Positions 1 to 9,256 of a DNA stretch of 64,000 bases are shown piece after piece. The stretch covers positions 124,001 through 188,000 of the forward strand of contig JAFAGI010000013.1 in assembly GCA_023422835.1 (NCBI GenBank). Reading direction: 5' to 3'. This DNA comes from Bacteroidota bacterium (GTDB taxonomy: Bacteria; Bacteroidota; Bacteroidia; Chitinophagales; Chitinophagaceae). How positions within the stretch are numbered: the first letter of the stretch is position 1; every line of letters begins with the position of its first letter. The position numbers and the translations under genes were made by a program. Below the pieces are notes generated by a model. That model made no database searches, had not been told where the DNA came from, and saw only the letters and a list, made by a program, of their open reading frames with translations.

Positions 1-587
1 AATATAAAAAAGTATATTTTTCACAACCGTCCACAACCAATCCGCAAACACCGTATTTTGTTACCGATTATGTATTGACTTATCAAAGCGAGTTCGAAGA
101 ATTTAAAAAGTATTTTTCTCTGAAACCTTTTGCCGGACTAGCCACCAAAACCAAGAAGCTAATCCTGGACAGTGACTATTCCAACTCACGGCAGTATTAC
201 CTTACCCAAAACCTTGAACGCTCCAAGTCAGCTATTTGCTATGGCGACTTTGATAGCGATGGCCTTATGGATGTAGCTGTGCTGCTGGATAACAATGAAG
301 ACCAATACTCTCGTCTGCTCATTATCTGTACAAACGCTGCCACACAAGATCCTTATCTGGCGTATGCTGAAAACTATACAGATAAAATGCGTATCAATTC
401 TTTTAAAAAGGCAGCAAAAGTGTATCTTAATACCGGCAGTCTGGTGCCCTCTCCGGCAGACGGGGTAATCCTGAATGCTGCTGATGTGAAAATTGCTATT
501 GTTTATGATAGAGCCAACCAAAAGTTCAAGAGCTATTACCAGTCAGCTGTTGATGAGTATTCAGAAGCTACAGAAGCTTCGGAATAA
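1..587 (+). CDS. Partial protein with FG-GAP/VCBS-like motif, 5' end outside window
   Basis: The frame is open from base 3 without a stop, so the true start lies upstream of the window and the in-frame TTG at 75 is only internal. About 195 residues are visible. The segment GDFDSDGLMDVAVLLDN is typical of FG-GAP/VCBS repeats, in which Asp-rich loops bind calcium in secreted or surface beta-propeller proteins. The rest is not recognisable; the C-terminus ends in a short Glu/Ser-rich tail. No function can be given. No hairpin directly follows the stop; the first one is about 150 bases further on, in the greA leader. Confidence 0.6.
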   Translation, partial: YKKVYFSQPSTTNPQTPYFVTDYVLTYQSEFEEFKKYFSLKPFAGLATKTKKLILDSDYSNSRQYYLTQNLERSKSAICYGDFDSDGLMDVAVLLDNNEDQYSRLLIICTNAATQDPYLAYAENYTDKMRINSFKKAAKVYLNTGSLVPSPADGVILNAADVKIAIVYDRANQKFKSYYQSAVDEYSEATEASE

Positions 588-706
588 GTGTTATTAGAAT
601 TCTCTTGTAAGAAGCAACTTATTAATCTTTGTCCTAATTTTATTAGCCCTTATAATTATTGCTAAGCGGTTAAGATATTTTATTTTTTTAATTGGAAAAA
701 ATAACG

Positions 707-714
707 TATATTTG
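707..714 (+). promoter_or_regulatory. Putative -7 promoter element of greA
   Basis: TATATTTG matches the Bacteroidota -7 consensus TAnnTTTG. No good TTTG box lies 19-21 bp upstream. A transcript starting just after it would have a leader of about 80 nt that contains a terminator-like hairpin. Confidence 0.5.
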
Positions 715-735
715 TATTTAAATTTAACCATATTT

Positions 736-773
736 CAACGTCGCAATAAAATTTTGTGGCGTTGGTTTTTTTT
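736..773 (+). terminator. Terminator-like hairpin in the greA leader
   Basis: CAACGTCGCA (736-745) pairs with TGTGGCGTTG (755-764) over ten positions, two of them G-T wobbles. A nine-base loop separates the arms, and a run of eight T (766-773) follows. It lies between the -7 element at 707 and the greA start at 798, so it may attenuate greA. It could alternatively end the upstream gene, 149 bases after that gene's stop. Confidence 0.6.
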
Positions 774-797
774 GTTCATAGATTAAATAAAATCGCC

Positions 798-1274
798 ATG
801 ACAGAAGTAATGTATGTTTCGAAAGAAACTTTCGAAAAAATGCAGGAAGAACTGCAAAGAATGAAAACCATAGACCGGCCGGCAGCTTCAAAAGCTATTG
901 CAGAGGCACGTGAAAAGGGCGACCTGAAAGAGAATGCTGAATATGATGCAGCCAAAGAAGCCCAGGGCATACTTGAGGCTAAGATGGCCCTGCTTGAATC
1001 GCAGATGGCTACTGCCAGGATATTGGATGAAAGTATGATTGACACCAGCAAAGCATCTGTACTTACTAAAGTGACCATTAAAAACCTGGCAACGAAAAAA
1101 ACATATACTTATCAGCTTGTAGGCGAAAAGGAAGCTGATGTAAAACAAAACAAAATCTCTGTAGCTGCCCCAATCGGGCAAGGCCTTTTAGGCAAAAAAG
1201 TAGGTGATGTGGCAGAAATACTTACTCCTACAGGAAAAACTATGCAATTCGAAGTGCAGAATATCAGCGTATAA
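798..1274 (+). CDS. greA: Transcription elongation factor GreA
   Basis: GreA binds the secondary channel of RNA polymerase and stimulates cleavage of backtracked transcripts. The 158-residue length is normal for the family. The N-terminal antiparallel coiled coil carries the tip motif GDLKENAEYDAAKEAQ at about residues 41-56, with the acidic tip residues D42 and E45, and the C-terminal half is the FKBP-like domain. The ATG at 798 gives the usual MTEV-type N-terminus; the longer frame from the GTG at 756 would place codons inside the leader hairpin and is rejected. A strong terminator follows the stop, so the gene is probably monocistronic. Confidence 0.95.
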   Translation: MTEVMYVSKETFEKMQEELQRMKTIDRPAASKAIAEAREKGDLKENAEYDAAKEAQGILEAKMALLESQMATARILDESMIDTSKASVLTKVTIKNLATKKTYTYQLVGEKEADVKQNKISVAAPIGQGLLGKKVGDVAEILTPTGKTMQFEVQNISV

Positions 1275-1299
1275 CAGTATTGACGAGAATCGTACAACG

Positions 1300-1322
1300 C
1301 CCCGGCCCGCCGGGGTTTTTTT
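1300..1322 (+). terminator. Intrinsic terminator of greA
   Basis: CCCCGG (1300-1305) and CCGGGG (1310-1315) form a GC-only stem with loop CCCG, followed by seven T. It lies 25 bases after the greA stop. Confidence 0.9.
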
Positions 1323-1487
1323 ATGTGTATAAATACAGCCATGCACAAGACTTTCTTCACATTTGCAAAGCTTTAGAAAATAGCCATCATTGTATTTGGT
1401 ATCTTTATCACTTTCACCAATAACCATTATTTTATGTTTGCCATTCTCATCCAGAAGGCAGGCTCAATCAAATCCTGATATTTTATA

Positions 1488-4400
1488 ATGAACCACATTG
1501 TAAAAAAAGCCGTTTACAGTCTACCGCTATTCCTTCTTTTGTGTAAACATTCCGTGGCCCAAAGCACGAAGGTGAATAATGATGCAGATGCTGCTTTTAA
1601 AACTGTAGCAGACCTGTATCTTCAAGGCCGTGAAAGTATTGCATATCCCATGCTGTCCGCACAGCAAAAACAAAATACAATACTCGATGCAACCACAGCT
1701 ATGGAAAGCAGATACCTTCTGCTTAAAAGCCGTTTGAAACTGGATGACGCCGGTGCGGAGAAAGAAGCAATAAATTTTATTGAAACAACTTACAGCGAGC
1801 CTCATGGGCAGATGCTGAGCTTTCATTTGGGAGAGTATTTCTATCGTAAACAGCATTTTGAGCAAGCGTTGGGCTTTTATGAGCGGGCCAAAGTGGCTAA
1901 CTTAACCAACGATCAGCTCTCAGACCTTAAATTTCATCAGGGCTACGGCTATTTTGTTTCCGGCAGGAGCGAGGAAGCGGAACCGCTGTTTAATGCCATC
2001 AGGCAAATAAAGGGCGACAAAAATTATTACAATGCTAATTACTACTACGGCTTCATTCTTTTTAACAATAAAAGGTACAACGAAGCGCTGGAAGCATTCC
2101 GGATTGTAGAAAATAACAATGATTACAAAACCATTGTTCCTTACTATATCGGTGAAATCTATTATTTCCAGAACAGGAAGGAAATGGCATTGAGCTATGC
2201 CCTGGAATCATTGGCAAAAGGAAACCAATACTACGAGCCGGAGCTGAAACAACTTATAGGACATATTTATTTTGAAGAAAAACAGTATGAGAGGGCCGTA
2301 CCCTACCTTGAAGCATATGTAAGGGAAAGAGAGAAGGTCTCGCGCGAAGACCTGTATGAGCTTTCGTACAGCTACTATGCTACAGGGCAATGGGGCAAAG
2401 CTGCTACAGGCTTTAAACAACTGGGCGGCCAGGAAGATGCTTTAGCGCAAAGCAGCATGTACCTGCTGGCGGATGCTTATTTAAAAATGAATGATAAGGC
2501 AAACGCAAGAAATGCTTTTTTATTTTCTTCTCAGAGCAACAACAATGAATCTCAAAAAGAAATAGCGCGCTTTAATTATGCAAAACTGTCGCAGGACTTA
2601 GGTTTTCATGACGTAGCTATCACCGAACTGAAAAACTTTCTGAACAACTACCGGAGTTCGGCGTACCGCACAGAAGCAACCGAACTGCTGGTTGCGGCGC
2701 TGGCAAATACAAACAACTTCAGGGAAGCCCTTTCTATGAGCGAACAGATCGGCACGGGCAGTGAAGTGGTACAAAAAGTTTATCCTAGAATATTGTATGG
2801 CCGCGCTGTAGAGCTGGTAAATGACAGGCAGTTGTCGCAGGCAAAAACACTCATAGACCGTATCTTTACACTTCCCTACAATGAAAGAGAGCTACAGCCC
2901 GCGTATTTCTGGAAAGGTGAAATAGACTACCGCCTGGGCAACTATACATCGGCCATCAATGCATTGAATAAATATCTGCAGAATCCACAGAGCTATGGAG
3001 AAGTAAACGCTGTAAATGCAAAATATAACCTGGGATACGCCAACCTGAGAGCAGAAAATTACTCCGCAGCACTCAACAGTTTCTTACAGATCGGCGGTAC
3101 AGCTACATCTGCAGACCCGTTGAAACAGGACGCTTATATACGTACAGCAGATGCATACTTTATGTTGAAACAATATGCAAAAGCTTCCGCCATGTACGAT
3201 GAAGTTATAAAAAACAACGGCAGGAATGCAGATTATGCTTATTATCAAAAAGCAGTGATAGCGGGCGCTCATGGCAAAACCGATGAAAGAATAAAATATT
3301 TACAACAATTTAACCAGCGCTACGGCAGTTCTACACTTGCTGCAGAAGCAAACATGCAGATGGCAGATGCTTATATGCTGCAGGAAAATTATAACAAGGC
3401 CATAGAGCCGCTGAACAAAATTATTGGCAGCAACGCTGAAGAGCTGCATCCCCAGGCATACTTAAAGCTGGGAATATCTTATTTCAACAGCGGCAACAAC
3501 GCACGCGCGCTTGCTGCTTTTCAAAGCCTGGTATCTAAATACCCACATTCTCAAGAAAGTAATGACGCCACTGACTATGTAAAAAATATTTTTGTAGCAC
3601 AAAACCGCCCGAACGACTATGTGGCCTTCATGAGGCAACATGGCAAGCAGGTGAGTTTCTCCGAAAGAGATTCTTTATCCTTCATCACGCCGCTGAATGC
3701 CTACTCTAATGAAGATTTTGCAAACGGCAAAATAGGTTTTGAAAATTATATTGCTCAATATCCTGAAGGACAGTACACTTTAGACGCGCATTATTACCTG
3801 GCTGATATTCTTAACAGAAACAAAGACTTTGCAGGCGCACTGCAGCATTACAAATACGTTGCAGACCGCGCACCTAATAAGTTTGACGAGGAAGCATTGC
3901 TGGAAACTGCACGTATATATTATTTCCAGCACCAGGATTATACCAATGCTGCCAAATACTATCAAAGCCTGAAGAATATTGCTACCAATGCAGACTTTAA
4001 ACTGGAAAGTATGCGCGGCTTGTTGCGAAGCCATTACAAGTTGCAACAATGGCAGCAGGCTACGCAGAATGCAAATGATCTGCTACAACTAAAAAACATA
4101 GCTGTTGACGACCGGCAAATTGCCAACATGATCCTGGCGAAAGATATGGAGCGCTTCAATGCAGACAAGGCCGAACTTCTTGCAGCATATAAAAAAGTGT
4201 ACGACGGCGGAAGAAATGAGTATGCAGCGGAAGCAAGATACCGCGCTGCAAAGATTTTAACGGAACAGGGCAAATACAGCCAGGCAGAAAAAACTGCTTT
4301 CGAAGTGATCAACAAATCCGGCTCCTACGATTACTGGATCACAAGCGCCTACATTCTTTTAGGAGAAATTTATTTTAAACAGAAAGATTATTTTAATGCA

Positions 4401-4517
4401 GAAGCAACTTTAAAAAGCGTTGCGGGAAATGCTTCCAACAAAGAACTTGCAAGCCAGGCCAGGGCGCTGCTTGCCGAAGTAACACGTGAAAAACAACGCA
4501 ATAGCAAAGTGCGCTAA
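1488..4517 (+). CDS. Large exported TPR protein, TonB-system-associated type
   Basis: The 1009-residue product begins with a signal peptide (residues 1-25, ending SVAQS). Most of the rest is tetratricopeptide helices, with recurring patterns such as YYLGEYFYRKQHFEQALGFY and AYLKLGISYFNSGNNARALAAF. TPR arrays of this kind in Bacteroidota act as periplasmic or outer-membrane scaffolds and are often annotated as putative components of a TonB system. The next gene starts 11 bases after the stop and encodes an outer-membrane beta-barrel, so the two are probably co-transcribed and may work together. No enzymatic motif is visible. Partner and cargo are unknown. Confidence 0.75.
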   Translation: MNHIVKKAVYSLPLFLLLCKHSVAQSTKVNNDADAAFKTVADLYLQGRESIAYPMLSAQQKQNTILDATTAMESRYLLLKSRLKLDDAGAEKEAINFIETTYSEPHGQMLSFHLGEYFYRKQHFEQALGFYERAKVANLTNDQLSDLKFHQGYGYFVSGRSEEAEPLFNAIRQIKGDKNYYNANYYYGFILFNNKRYNEALEAFRIVENNNDYKTIVPYYIGEIYYFQNRKEMALSYALESLAKGNQYYEPELKQLIGHIYFEEKQYERAVPYLEAYVREREKVSREDLYELSYSYYATGQWGKAATGFKQLGGQEDALAQSSMYLLADAYLKMNDKANARNAFLFSSQSNNNESQKEIARFNYAKLSQDLGFHDVAITELKNFLNNYRSSAYRTEATELLVAALANTNNFREALSMSEQIGTGSEVVQKVYPRILYGRAVELVNDRQLSQAKTLIDRIFTLPYNERELQPAYFWKGEIDYRLGNYTSAINALNKYLQNPQSYGEVNAVNAKYNLGYANLRAENYSAALNSFLQIGGTATSADPLKQDAYIRTADAYFMLKQYAKASAMYDEVIKNNGRNADYAYYQKAVIAGAHGKTDERIKYLQQFNQRYGSSTLAAEANMQMADAYMLQENYNKAIEPLNKIIGSNAEELHPQAYLKLGISYFNSGNNARALAAFQSLVSKYPHSQESNDATDYVKNIFVAQNRPNDYVAFMRQHGKQVSFSERDSLSFITPLNAYSNEDFANGKIGFENYIAQYPEGQYTLDAHYYLADILNRNKDFAGALQHYKYVADRAPNKFDEEALLETARIYYFQHQDYTNAAKYYQSLKNIATNADFKLESMRGLLRSHYKLQQWQQATQNANDLLQLKNIAVDDRQIANMILAKDMERFNADKAELLAAYKKVYDGGRNEYAAEARYRAAKILTEQGKYSQAEKTAFEVINKSGSYDYWITSAYILLGEIYFKQKDYFNAEATLKSVAGNASNKELASQARALLAEVTREKQRNSKVR

Positions 4518-4528
4518 TTTCAAAATGC

Positions 4529-6193
4529 ATGCAAACAATGAACAGATTTTATACCTATCTATTTTTAGTACCTGCTTTTTTAACAATGCCAGGCATTTTG
4601 CAGGCGCAAGACACTACTGCTTTACCAGGCAACCTCAGGAATCAGCCTATTACCATTACGTCTGAATACACACCTGTTTTGAAACCTTTTTCGAAGATCA
4701 ATTTCAGTTCTTCCGAAAACCTGCCGGCATTGCCTAAGACAATGCTTAAATACAATGTGCCGGCACAATCAATGCCTGTTAATTATGAACCTGCGGCATT
4801 GTATGCCCTGGCAGTTAATATTGATACCACGGTTAGCTGGCATAAGGAAAACTTTGTAAAACTCGGCTACGGGAATTTATCAACTCCTTATGCAGAGGCA
4901 GGCCTTTCCCTGGGTGATGGCGCACACCATGCTTTGAGCTTTTACGGCAAGCACACACAATCGAAAGGCGAATTGCCTTTTCAGAAATTCGGAAAAACAT
5001 ACGTGTCTGTTAATGGCCTGGCGAACATACAGGACGCACATACCCTGGATGCAAAAGTGTTTTTTAGTAGGAACACCCAGTACGAATATGGTTTTGGAAA
5101 TACGCAAAAACAGTTTACCGAGGCTGACCTCTTGAGAAGGTATGCCACCTTTGGCTTGCATGCCGGATTGGAAAACAAAAAAGCAAATGCATACAACATC
5201 AGCTATCATCCGGAAATATTTTTTGAGGTTTTGAATGATAACCGCTCTGCCAGCGAAATTAACCTGAAGGCTGAAGCGCCCATTTCTAAAGAGCTCATAG
5301 AAAATGTTGCATTTAATTTAGGCATCACCGCAGACATTACATCCTATAAAACTGCAAATGCCCACATCAACAATACTATTTTTTACATAGCTCCGGCTAT
5401 TGAATATGCGACAGAAAAATTCAGCATACTTGCCGGCGCAACGCCTTCTTGGGACAGGAGCCATTTTTACCTGTTGCCTCAAATATCGCTGAACGCCAGT
5501 CTGGCACAGCGTTTAAGCATTTTCGGAGGATGGAAAGGATACTACAACAAAACAAACTACAGCACACTTACAATCTTGAACCCCTGGATACAGCAGCCCG
5601 AAGAATTGTTGAACAACAGGGTTACGGAGGCTTATGGCGGCATCAAAGGGTCGGTAGGTGATCATTTGAATTACAACGGCAAAGTGGGTTATCAGAAATT
5701 GTATAACCTGCCATTGTTCATAAATGACGATGCAGATGGCAGAACGTTTAAGGTGGTTAATGAATCACAATTAAATAATCTCTACATACATGGAGAGGTT
5801 GGTTATACACAAAAAGAAAGTTTCTCGATGATTGCAGGTATTACCAAAAACTTTTACAATACACTTACCGACAACAAAGACCCATACGGACACATACCGC
5901 TGGAACTTAGCGCTGCATTGCGATGGAAACTACTGAAAAACATTTACCTGAAATCAGATGCATTTCTTCTGAACGGCATAGCTTACCTGGATCATAGAAG
6001 CAATACAACTAAAAAATTATCTTCTGCATTTGATTTAAATGCAGGATTAGAAGTAAATTTGATTAAAAATATAGGCGTATGGTTCCAGGTAAATAACCTG
6101 CTGAATAGCAAATACCAGCGCTGGAATCAGTACCCTGTTTTGGGAGCCAACTTCCTGGGAGGGGTGGTTGTAAACTTTAATGGAAAACAATAA
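4529..6193 (+). CDS. Outer-membrane beta-barrel protein, TonB-dependent-receptor-like
   Basis: The 554-residue product has a signal peptide (about residues 1-26, ending ILQAQD). It then shows many alternating amphipathic strands and ends in an aromatic/hydrophobic strand (GGVVVNFNGKQ). The segment NNLLNSKYQRWNQYPVLG near the C-terminus resembles the last strands of TonB-dependent receptors, but the length is too short for a full plug domain. It is probably a barrel-only relative that works with the upstream TPR protein. The start at 4529 was chosen because it sits just after the previous stop; an ATG three codons later (4538) is equally possible. Substrate unknown. Confidence 0.7.
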   Translation: MQTMNRFYTYLFLVPAFLTMPGILQAQDTTALPGNLRNQPITITSEYTPVLKPFSKINFSSSENLPALPKTMLKYNVPAQSMPVNYEPAALYALAVNIDTTVSWHKENFVKLGYGNLSTPYAEAGLSLGDGAHHALSFYGKHTQSKGELPFQKFGKTYVSVNGLANIQDAHTLDAKVFFSRNTQYEYGFGNTQKQFTEADLLRRYATFGLHAGLENKKANAYNISYHPEIFFEVLNDNRSASEINLKAEAPISKELIENVAFNLGITADITSYKTANAHINNTIFYIAPAIEYATEKFSILAGATPSWDRSHFYLLPQISLNASLAQRLSIFGGWKGYYNKTNYSTLTILNPWIQQPEELLNNRVTEAYGGIKGSVGDHLNYNGKVGYQKLYNLPLFINDDADGRTFKVVNESQLNNLYIHGEVGYTQKESFSMIAGITKNFYNTLTDNKDPYGHIPLELSAALRWKLLKNIYLKSDAFLLNGIAYLDHRSNTTKKLSSAFDLNAGLEVNLIKNIGVWFQVNNLLNSKYQRWNQYPVLGANFLGGVVVNFNGKQ

Positions 6194-6195
6194 TC

Positions 6196-6753
6196 ATGGA
6201 TGAGCTGCTTTGCAGGTTTATATCACAGCATTCAAGCATTGCGCTTGGTGAATTAGGTGTTTTGCATAAAAAAAAATATCCTGCAGTGATCGACAATGCA
6301 AATGATGCAATACTGCCGCATGCAGAAACACTGGTATTGCAACCCAACAAAGGAAAAGTTGTGGAGCACACTTTCGTTGAGTTTGTTGCTGCGTCATCTG
6401 GCATATCTGTTTCCGATGCTGGTAAAAAAATCAATACCTATCTGGCCGGGATCATGTCTAAGCTGTACGAAGAAGGCGAAATAATCATCCGGGGTTTAGG
6501 AACACTGCAAAGGAGAAAAGAACTGGTAAAATTTACATCGGGAAGCCTGGCTGTTGACAGTGCATTGCCTGCCAGAAAAGTTGTACGCGAAAACGCTGTG
6601 CATTCCATAAGGGTGGGTGAAAAGGAAGTTTTAAATATAGCAATGAAGGCTTTTTTAGAACAACCGGCCAAACAAAACCTTAACTGGATGTACTGGAGCA
6701 TTGCAACTTTGCTTGTAGTACTACTTGCTTTCATGTACCTGCATTACCAATAA
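6196..6753 (+). CDS. Membrane-anchored HU-CCDC81-like protein
   Basis: The 185-residue product starts two bases after the beta-barrel gene's stop. Residues about 1-55 and 60-115 look like the tandem HU-fold domains known as HU-CCDC81 in Bacteroidota. The second contains the HU-type turn GEIIIRGLGTLQRRKE. A single transmembrane helix lies at about 164-182 and only three residues follow it, so the HU-like part would face the cytoplasm. Related proteins often carry SPOR peptidoglycan-binding domains and are thought to act in the envelope or division; this one lacks SPOR. Family assignment is from pattern recognition; function is inference. Confidence 0.6.
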   Translation: MDELLCRFISQHSSIALGELGVLHKKKYPAVIDNANDAILPHAETLVLQPNKGKVVEHTFVEFVAASSGISVSDAGKKINTYLAGIMSKLYEEGEIIIRGLGTLQRRKELVKFTSGSLAVDSALPARKVVRENAVHSIRVGEKEVLNIAMKAFLEQPAKQNLNWMYWSIATLLVVLLAFMYLHYQ

Positions 6754-6875
6754 AAACAGTTTAGCTGGCATGGGTTGCATATTTCAATCTCCTCATGTGA
6801 TACAAGCACAAGCATTACATCAAAATTACCAACTTTTTTGACCCCATTACCCCATTGTCAGTTTTAGTAAAAATA

Positions 6876-6908
6876 AAAGAGGCTAACCTTATTCAGGACA
6901 GCCTCTTT
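6876..6908 (-). terminator. Terminator of the OmpA-type lipoprotein gene
   Basis: AAAGAGGCT (6876-6884) pairs with AGCCTCTTT (6900-6908). On the minus strand the hairpin is followed by a T-rich stretch, TTATTTTTAC. It lies 25 bases after the minus-strand stop. Confidence 0.8.
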
Positions 6909-6932
6909 AGATAGTATTTTATATCTCAGGAA

Positions 6933-7619
6933 TTATGCTCCCTGGTTGGCTTCGCGCTGTGCATCTTGCTTCATTTTATCATTTGCTGTGATCAGGAATT
7001 CTACACGCCTGTTTTTTGCGCGACCGTCTTCCGTGTCGTTTGAGTACTTAGGCACTGTTTCGCCCCAGCCCTTTGTGGTGATCCTAGAGGACTTAACACC
7101 GTTGTCTATCAGGTATACCGCCACTGATTCTGCTCTTCTTTCTGATAAGCGCTGGTTGTAGCTGTCCGCGCCTTTGCTGTCTGTGTGTCCGTCAACTCCA
7201 AGATTGGTATCAGGATATTTATTCAGGATCTTTATCAGGTCGTTGAGCGTGTTCTTGGATGCTCCTGTAAGCACTGACTGGTCAAAACCAAAAAGCACGT
7301 TATTACTAAATTCTACAACGATACCTTCCTCTACTCTTTCCACCTTTGCGTTAGGTATTTCTGTCTTGATTTCTTCTGCCTGCTGGTCCATCTTTCTTCC
7401 GATAATGTGCCCTGCAGCGCCACCAACCGCAGCGCCGATCACTGCCCCCAAAGCCGGGTTTTTAGCAGCAGCGCCAATACCTGCACCTACAGCGGCACCC
7501 GCACCGGCACCTATAACCGCGCCTCTCTCTCTGTTGTTAGCATTTTTCCATGTTTCGCAAGAAGTCAGGATAAGACTCGCGGCTGCCAGTGACATTACAT
7601 ATAATTTTACATTTTTCAT
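6933..7619 (-). CDS. OmpA-family lipoprotein with glycine zipper
   Basis: The 228-residue product begins with a lipoprotein signal peptide whose lipobox LTSC gives Cys21. A glycine-zipper membrane segment (about 33-74, GAGAGAAVGAG pattern) follows. The C-terminal half is an OmpA-like peptidoglycan-binding domain with the motif GHTDSKGADSYNQRLSERRA. The protein should tie the outer membrane to peptidoglycan. The start at 7619 (MKNVKL) was preferred to one eight codons upstream because it gives a compact signal peptide. The gene is followed by its own terminator. Confidence 0.9.
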   Translation of the reverse strand: MKNVKLYVMSLAAASLILTSCETWKNANNRERGAVIGAGAGAAVGAGIGAAAKNPALGAVIGAAVGGAAGHIIGRKMDQQAEEIKTEIPNAKVERVEEGIVVEFSNNVLFGFDQSVLTGASKNTLNDLIKILNKYPDTNLGVDGHTDSKGADSYNQRLSERRAESVAVYLIDNGVKSSRITTKGWGETVPKYSNDTEDGRAKNRRVEFLITANDKMKQDAQREANQGA

Positions 7620-7736
7620 ATTGTTTGTTTTTAATTTCAGCAATAAAAATTCAATAACTGTGCCACGTCTGGGTGTGAAACTGTTAACTGTGGGACAAAT
7701 ATTACAATGGTTGGTTTAATATTAAATGATAAGACA

Positions 7737-8399
7737 TTACAAATTAATATACTTCATCAGGAGATCGTAATTGGCCTGAAGCTTATTGTCGTAATTTTCT
7801 TCCCCGAAATAGTAGCGTACATGATACTCATACCGCTGGAAGGTGGCTACCAGGGCTGATAATTCAGTTTTATTTACCATGATGGAAATGATCAGGTTGC
7901 CGGTCTCATGATCAAGGTATGTATTCAACTGCATGATTTCTGCATCATTGGCCTGAACTAGCTTGGTAAGCTCTGTAATAGAATAGTGCAAGGGCAATAC
8001 TTCCAGCGCAATGAGGCCAAAGCGGCCTTCATTTACAGATAAATATTTTGATACTGCATCAATAATGCTGTCCTGCGATATTTCACCTAAAAAATCCTGT
8101 GAACTATTGGTTACGGCAATTACGTCGACTTTAAAAGATTGCATCAGTTTTAATGCAGTGAGAATATGATCTGTTTCCTTCACGGAAATTTTTATGAACT
8201 CGTCTTCAACTTCCTGCAACTGCTTTTCTTCGTCTAACTGCTGCAGATCGTCCAGCGCCACTATGCCTAGAAACTTATTATCTTCTTCTACAGCAAAAAA
8301 CGGCACCCCGCATTGCAGTTTCAAAGCTAAAGCATCGTGCACAGTATTGGTTTTGTGCAAAATATGCAGTTGGTTAGAGATATAATCTTTACAAAGCAT
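7737..8399 (-). CDS. CBS-domain protein with ACT-like C-terminus
   Basis: The 220-residue product has two CBS repeats (about residues 1-60 and 65-125). They contain segments such as GVPFFAVEEDNKFLGIVALDDL and KVDVIAVTNSSQDFLGEI. The remaining 90 residues resemble an ACT-like regulatory fold (ALEVLPLHYSITELTKLVQANDAEI). CBS pairs usually bind adenine nucleotides and sense energy state. No catalytic domain is attached, so it is probably a stand-alone regulator. It lies downstream of the hydrolase gene with 14 bases between them, which suggests one operon. The partner it regulates cannot be deduced. Confidence 0.7.
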   Translation of the reverse strand: MLCKDYISNQLHILHKTNTVHDALALKLQCGVPFFAVEEDNKFLGIVALDDLQQLDEEKQLQEVEDEFIKISVKETDHILTALKLMQSFKVDVIAVTNSSQDFLGEISQDSIIDAVSKYLSVNEGRFGLIALEVLPLHYSITELTKLVQANDAEIMQLNTYLDHETGNLIISIMVNKTELSALVATFQRYEYHVRYYFGEENYDNKLQANYDLLMKYINL

Positions 8400-8413
8400 T
8401 TAGGAAAGTAGCA

Positions 8414-9172
8414 TCAGCCGTGCTTTTTTAGGAAAGGTTCCAAAATTTTGTTGAATTCATCAGGCACCTCCATCATAGGAGCATGGCCGCACATATCAAT
8501 AAAATAAAGCTCGCTGTTGGGAATAAGTTTTTTAAATTCTTCTGCTACAAAAGGCGGGGTAACTTTATCGTTTTGTCCCCATATCAGTAGTGTAGGTTGT
8601 TTTATTTCTTTTAATTCATCACCAAGATTGTTGCGTATAGCGCTTTTTGCAAGCGCGATGATGCGCATAGCTTTCAGCCTGTTGCGGGTGATCTCGAACA
8701 CCTCATCCACCAGCTCTTTAGTGGCTATTGCCGGATCGTAGAATGTGTCTTCGGTTTTTTTCCTGATGTATTCCCTGTCTCCACGTTTAGGGTAAGAATC
8801 TCCCATTCCATTCTCAAACAAACCCGAGCTGCCTGTAAGGATCAGCGTTCTAACCCTTTCGGGATGTTTCAGAATGTAGACCAGCGCTACGTGCCCGCCC
8901 AGTGAGTTGCCAAGCAGATGAAAGTTCTTCAGATCAAGCTTCTCTACAAATTTCTGTACAAACTTTGCGAGGCCGGCTACTGTGGTATTAAAAATATCCA
9001 TATCCAGCAACGGCAGCATGGGCAGTACCACGCGAAAATCTTTTTTGAAATAATCTACCTGGTGTCTGAAATTACTTAGCTCTCCGAATAATCCGTGCAA
9101 CAACAATAAGACAGGGCCCTGCCCTTCATCTATATATTTTACTTTTCCAATTTCTTTCAATTCGTAATTCAT
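8414..9172 (-). CDS. Alpha/beta-fold hydrolase
   Basis: The 252-residue product has the complete alpha/beta-hydrolase catalytic set: an oxyanion-hole HG near residues 26-27, nucleophile Ser90 in GNSLGGH, Asp202 in WGQNDKVTPP and His230 in CGHAPMMEVP. There is no signal peptide, so it is cytoplasmic. It is closest in pattern to esterases and C-C bond hydrolases of the MhpC type, but the substrate cannot be read from the sequence. A gap of 84 bases separates it from cvpA upstream. Confidence 0.85.
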   Translation of the reverse strand: MNYELKEIGKVKYIDEGQGPVLLLLHGLFGELSNFRHQVDYFKKDFRVVLPMLPLLDMDIFNTTVAGLAKFVQKFVEKLDLKNFHLLGNSLGGHVALVYILKHPERVRTLILTGSSGLFENGMGDSYPKRGDREYIRKKTEDTFYDPAIATKELVDEVFEITRNRLKAMRIIALAKSAIRNNLGDELKEIKQPTLLIWGQNDKVTPPFVAEEFKKLIPNSELYFIDMCGHAPMMEVPDEFNKILEPFLKKHG

Positions 9173-9256
9173 AAATGGATATTTAAAACAAACACCTCCA
9201 CAATTTAATAATTTAATTTAATGTATTTTGAATTTGCTCATAAATTATTGCATACT

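Noticed and set aside
7174..7719. 181-codon frame on the plus strand opposite the OmpA-type lipoprotein gene
   Set aside because: It is the complement of the Gly/Ala-rich lipoprotein gene and has no recognisable domain; the minus-strand gene has signal peptide, lipobox and terminator.
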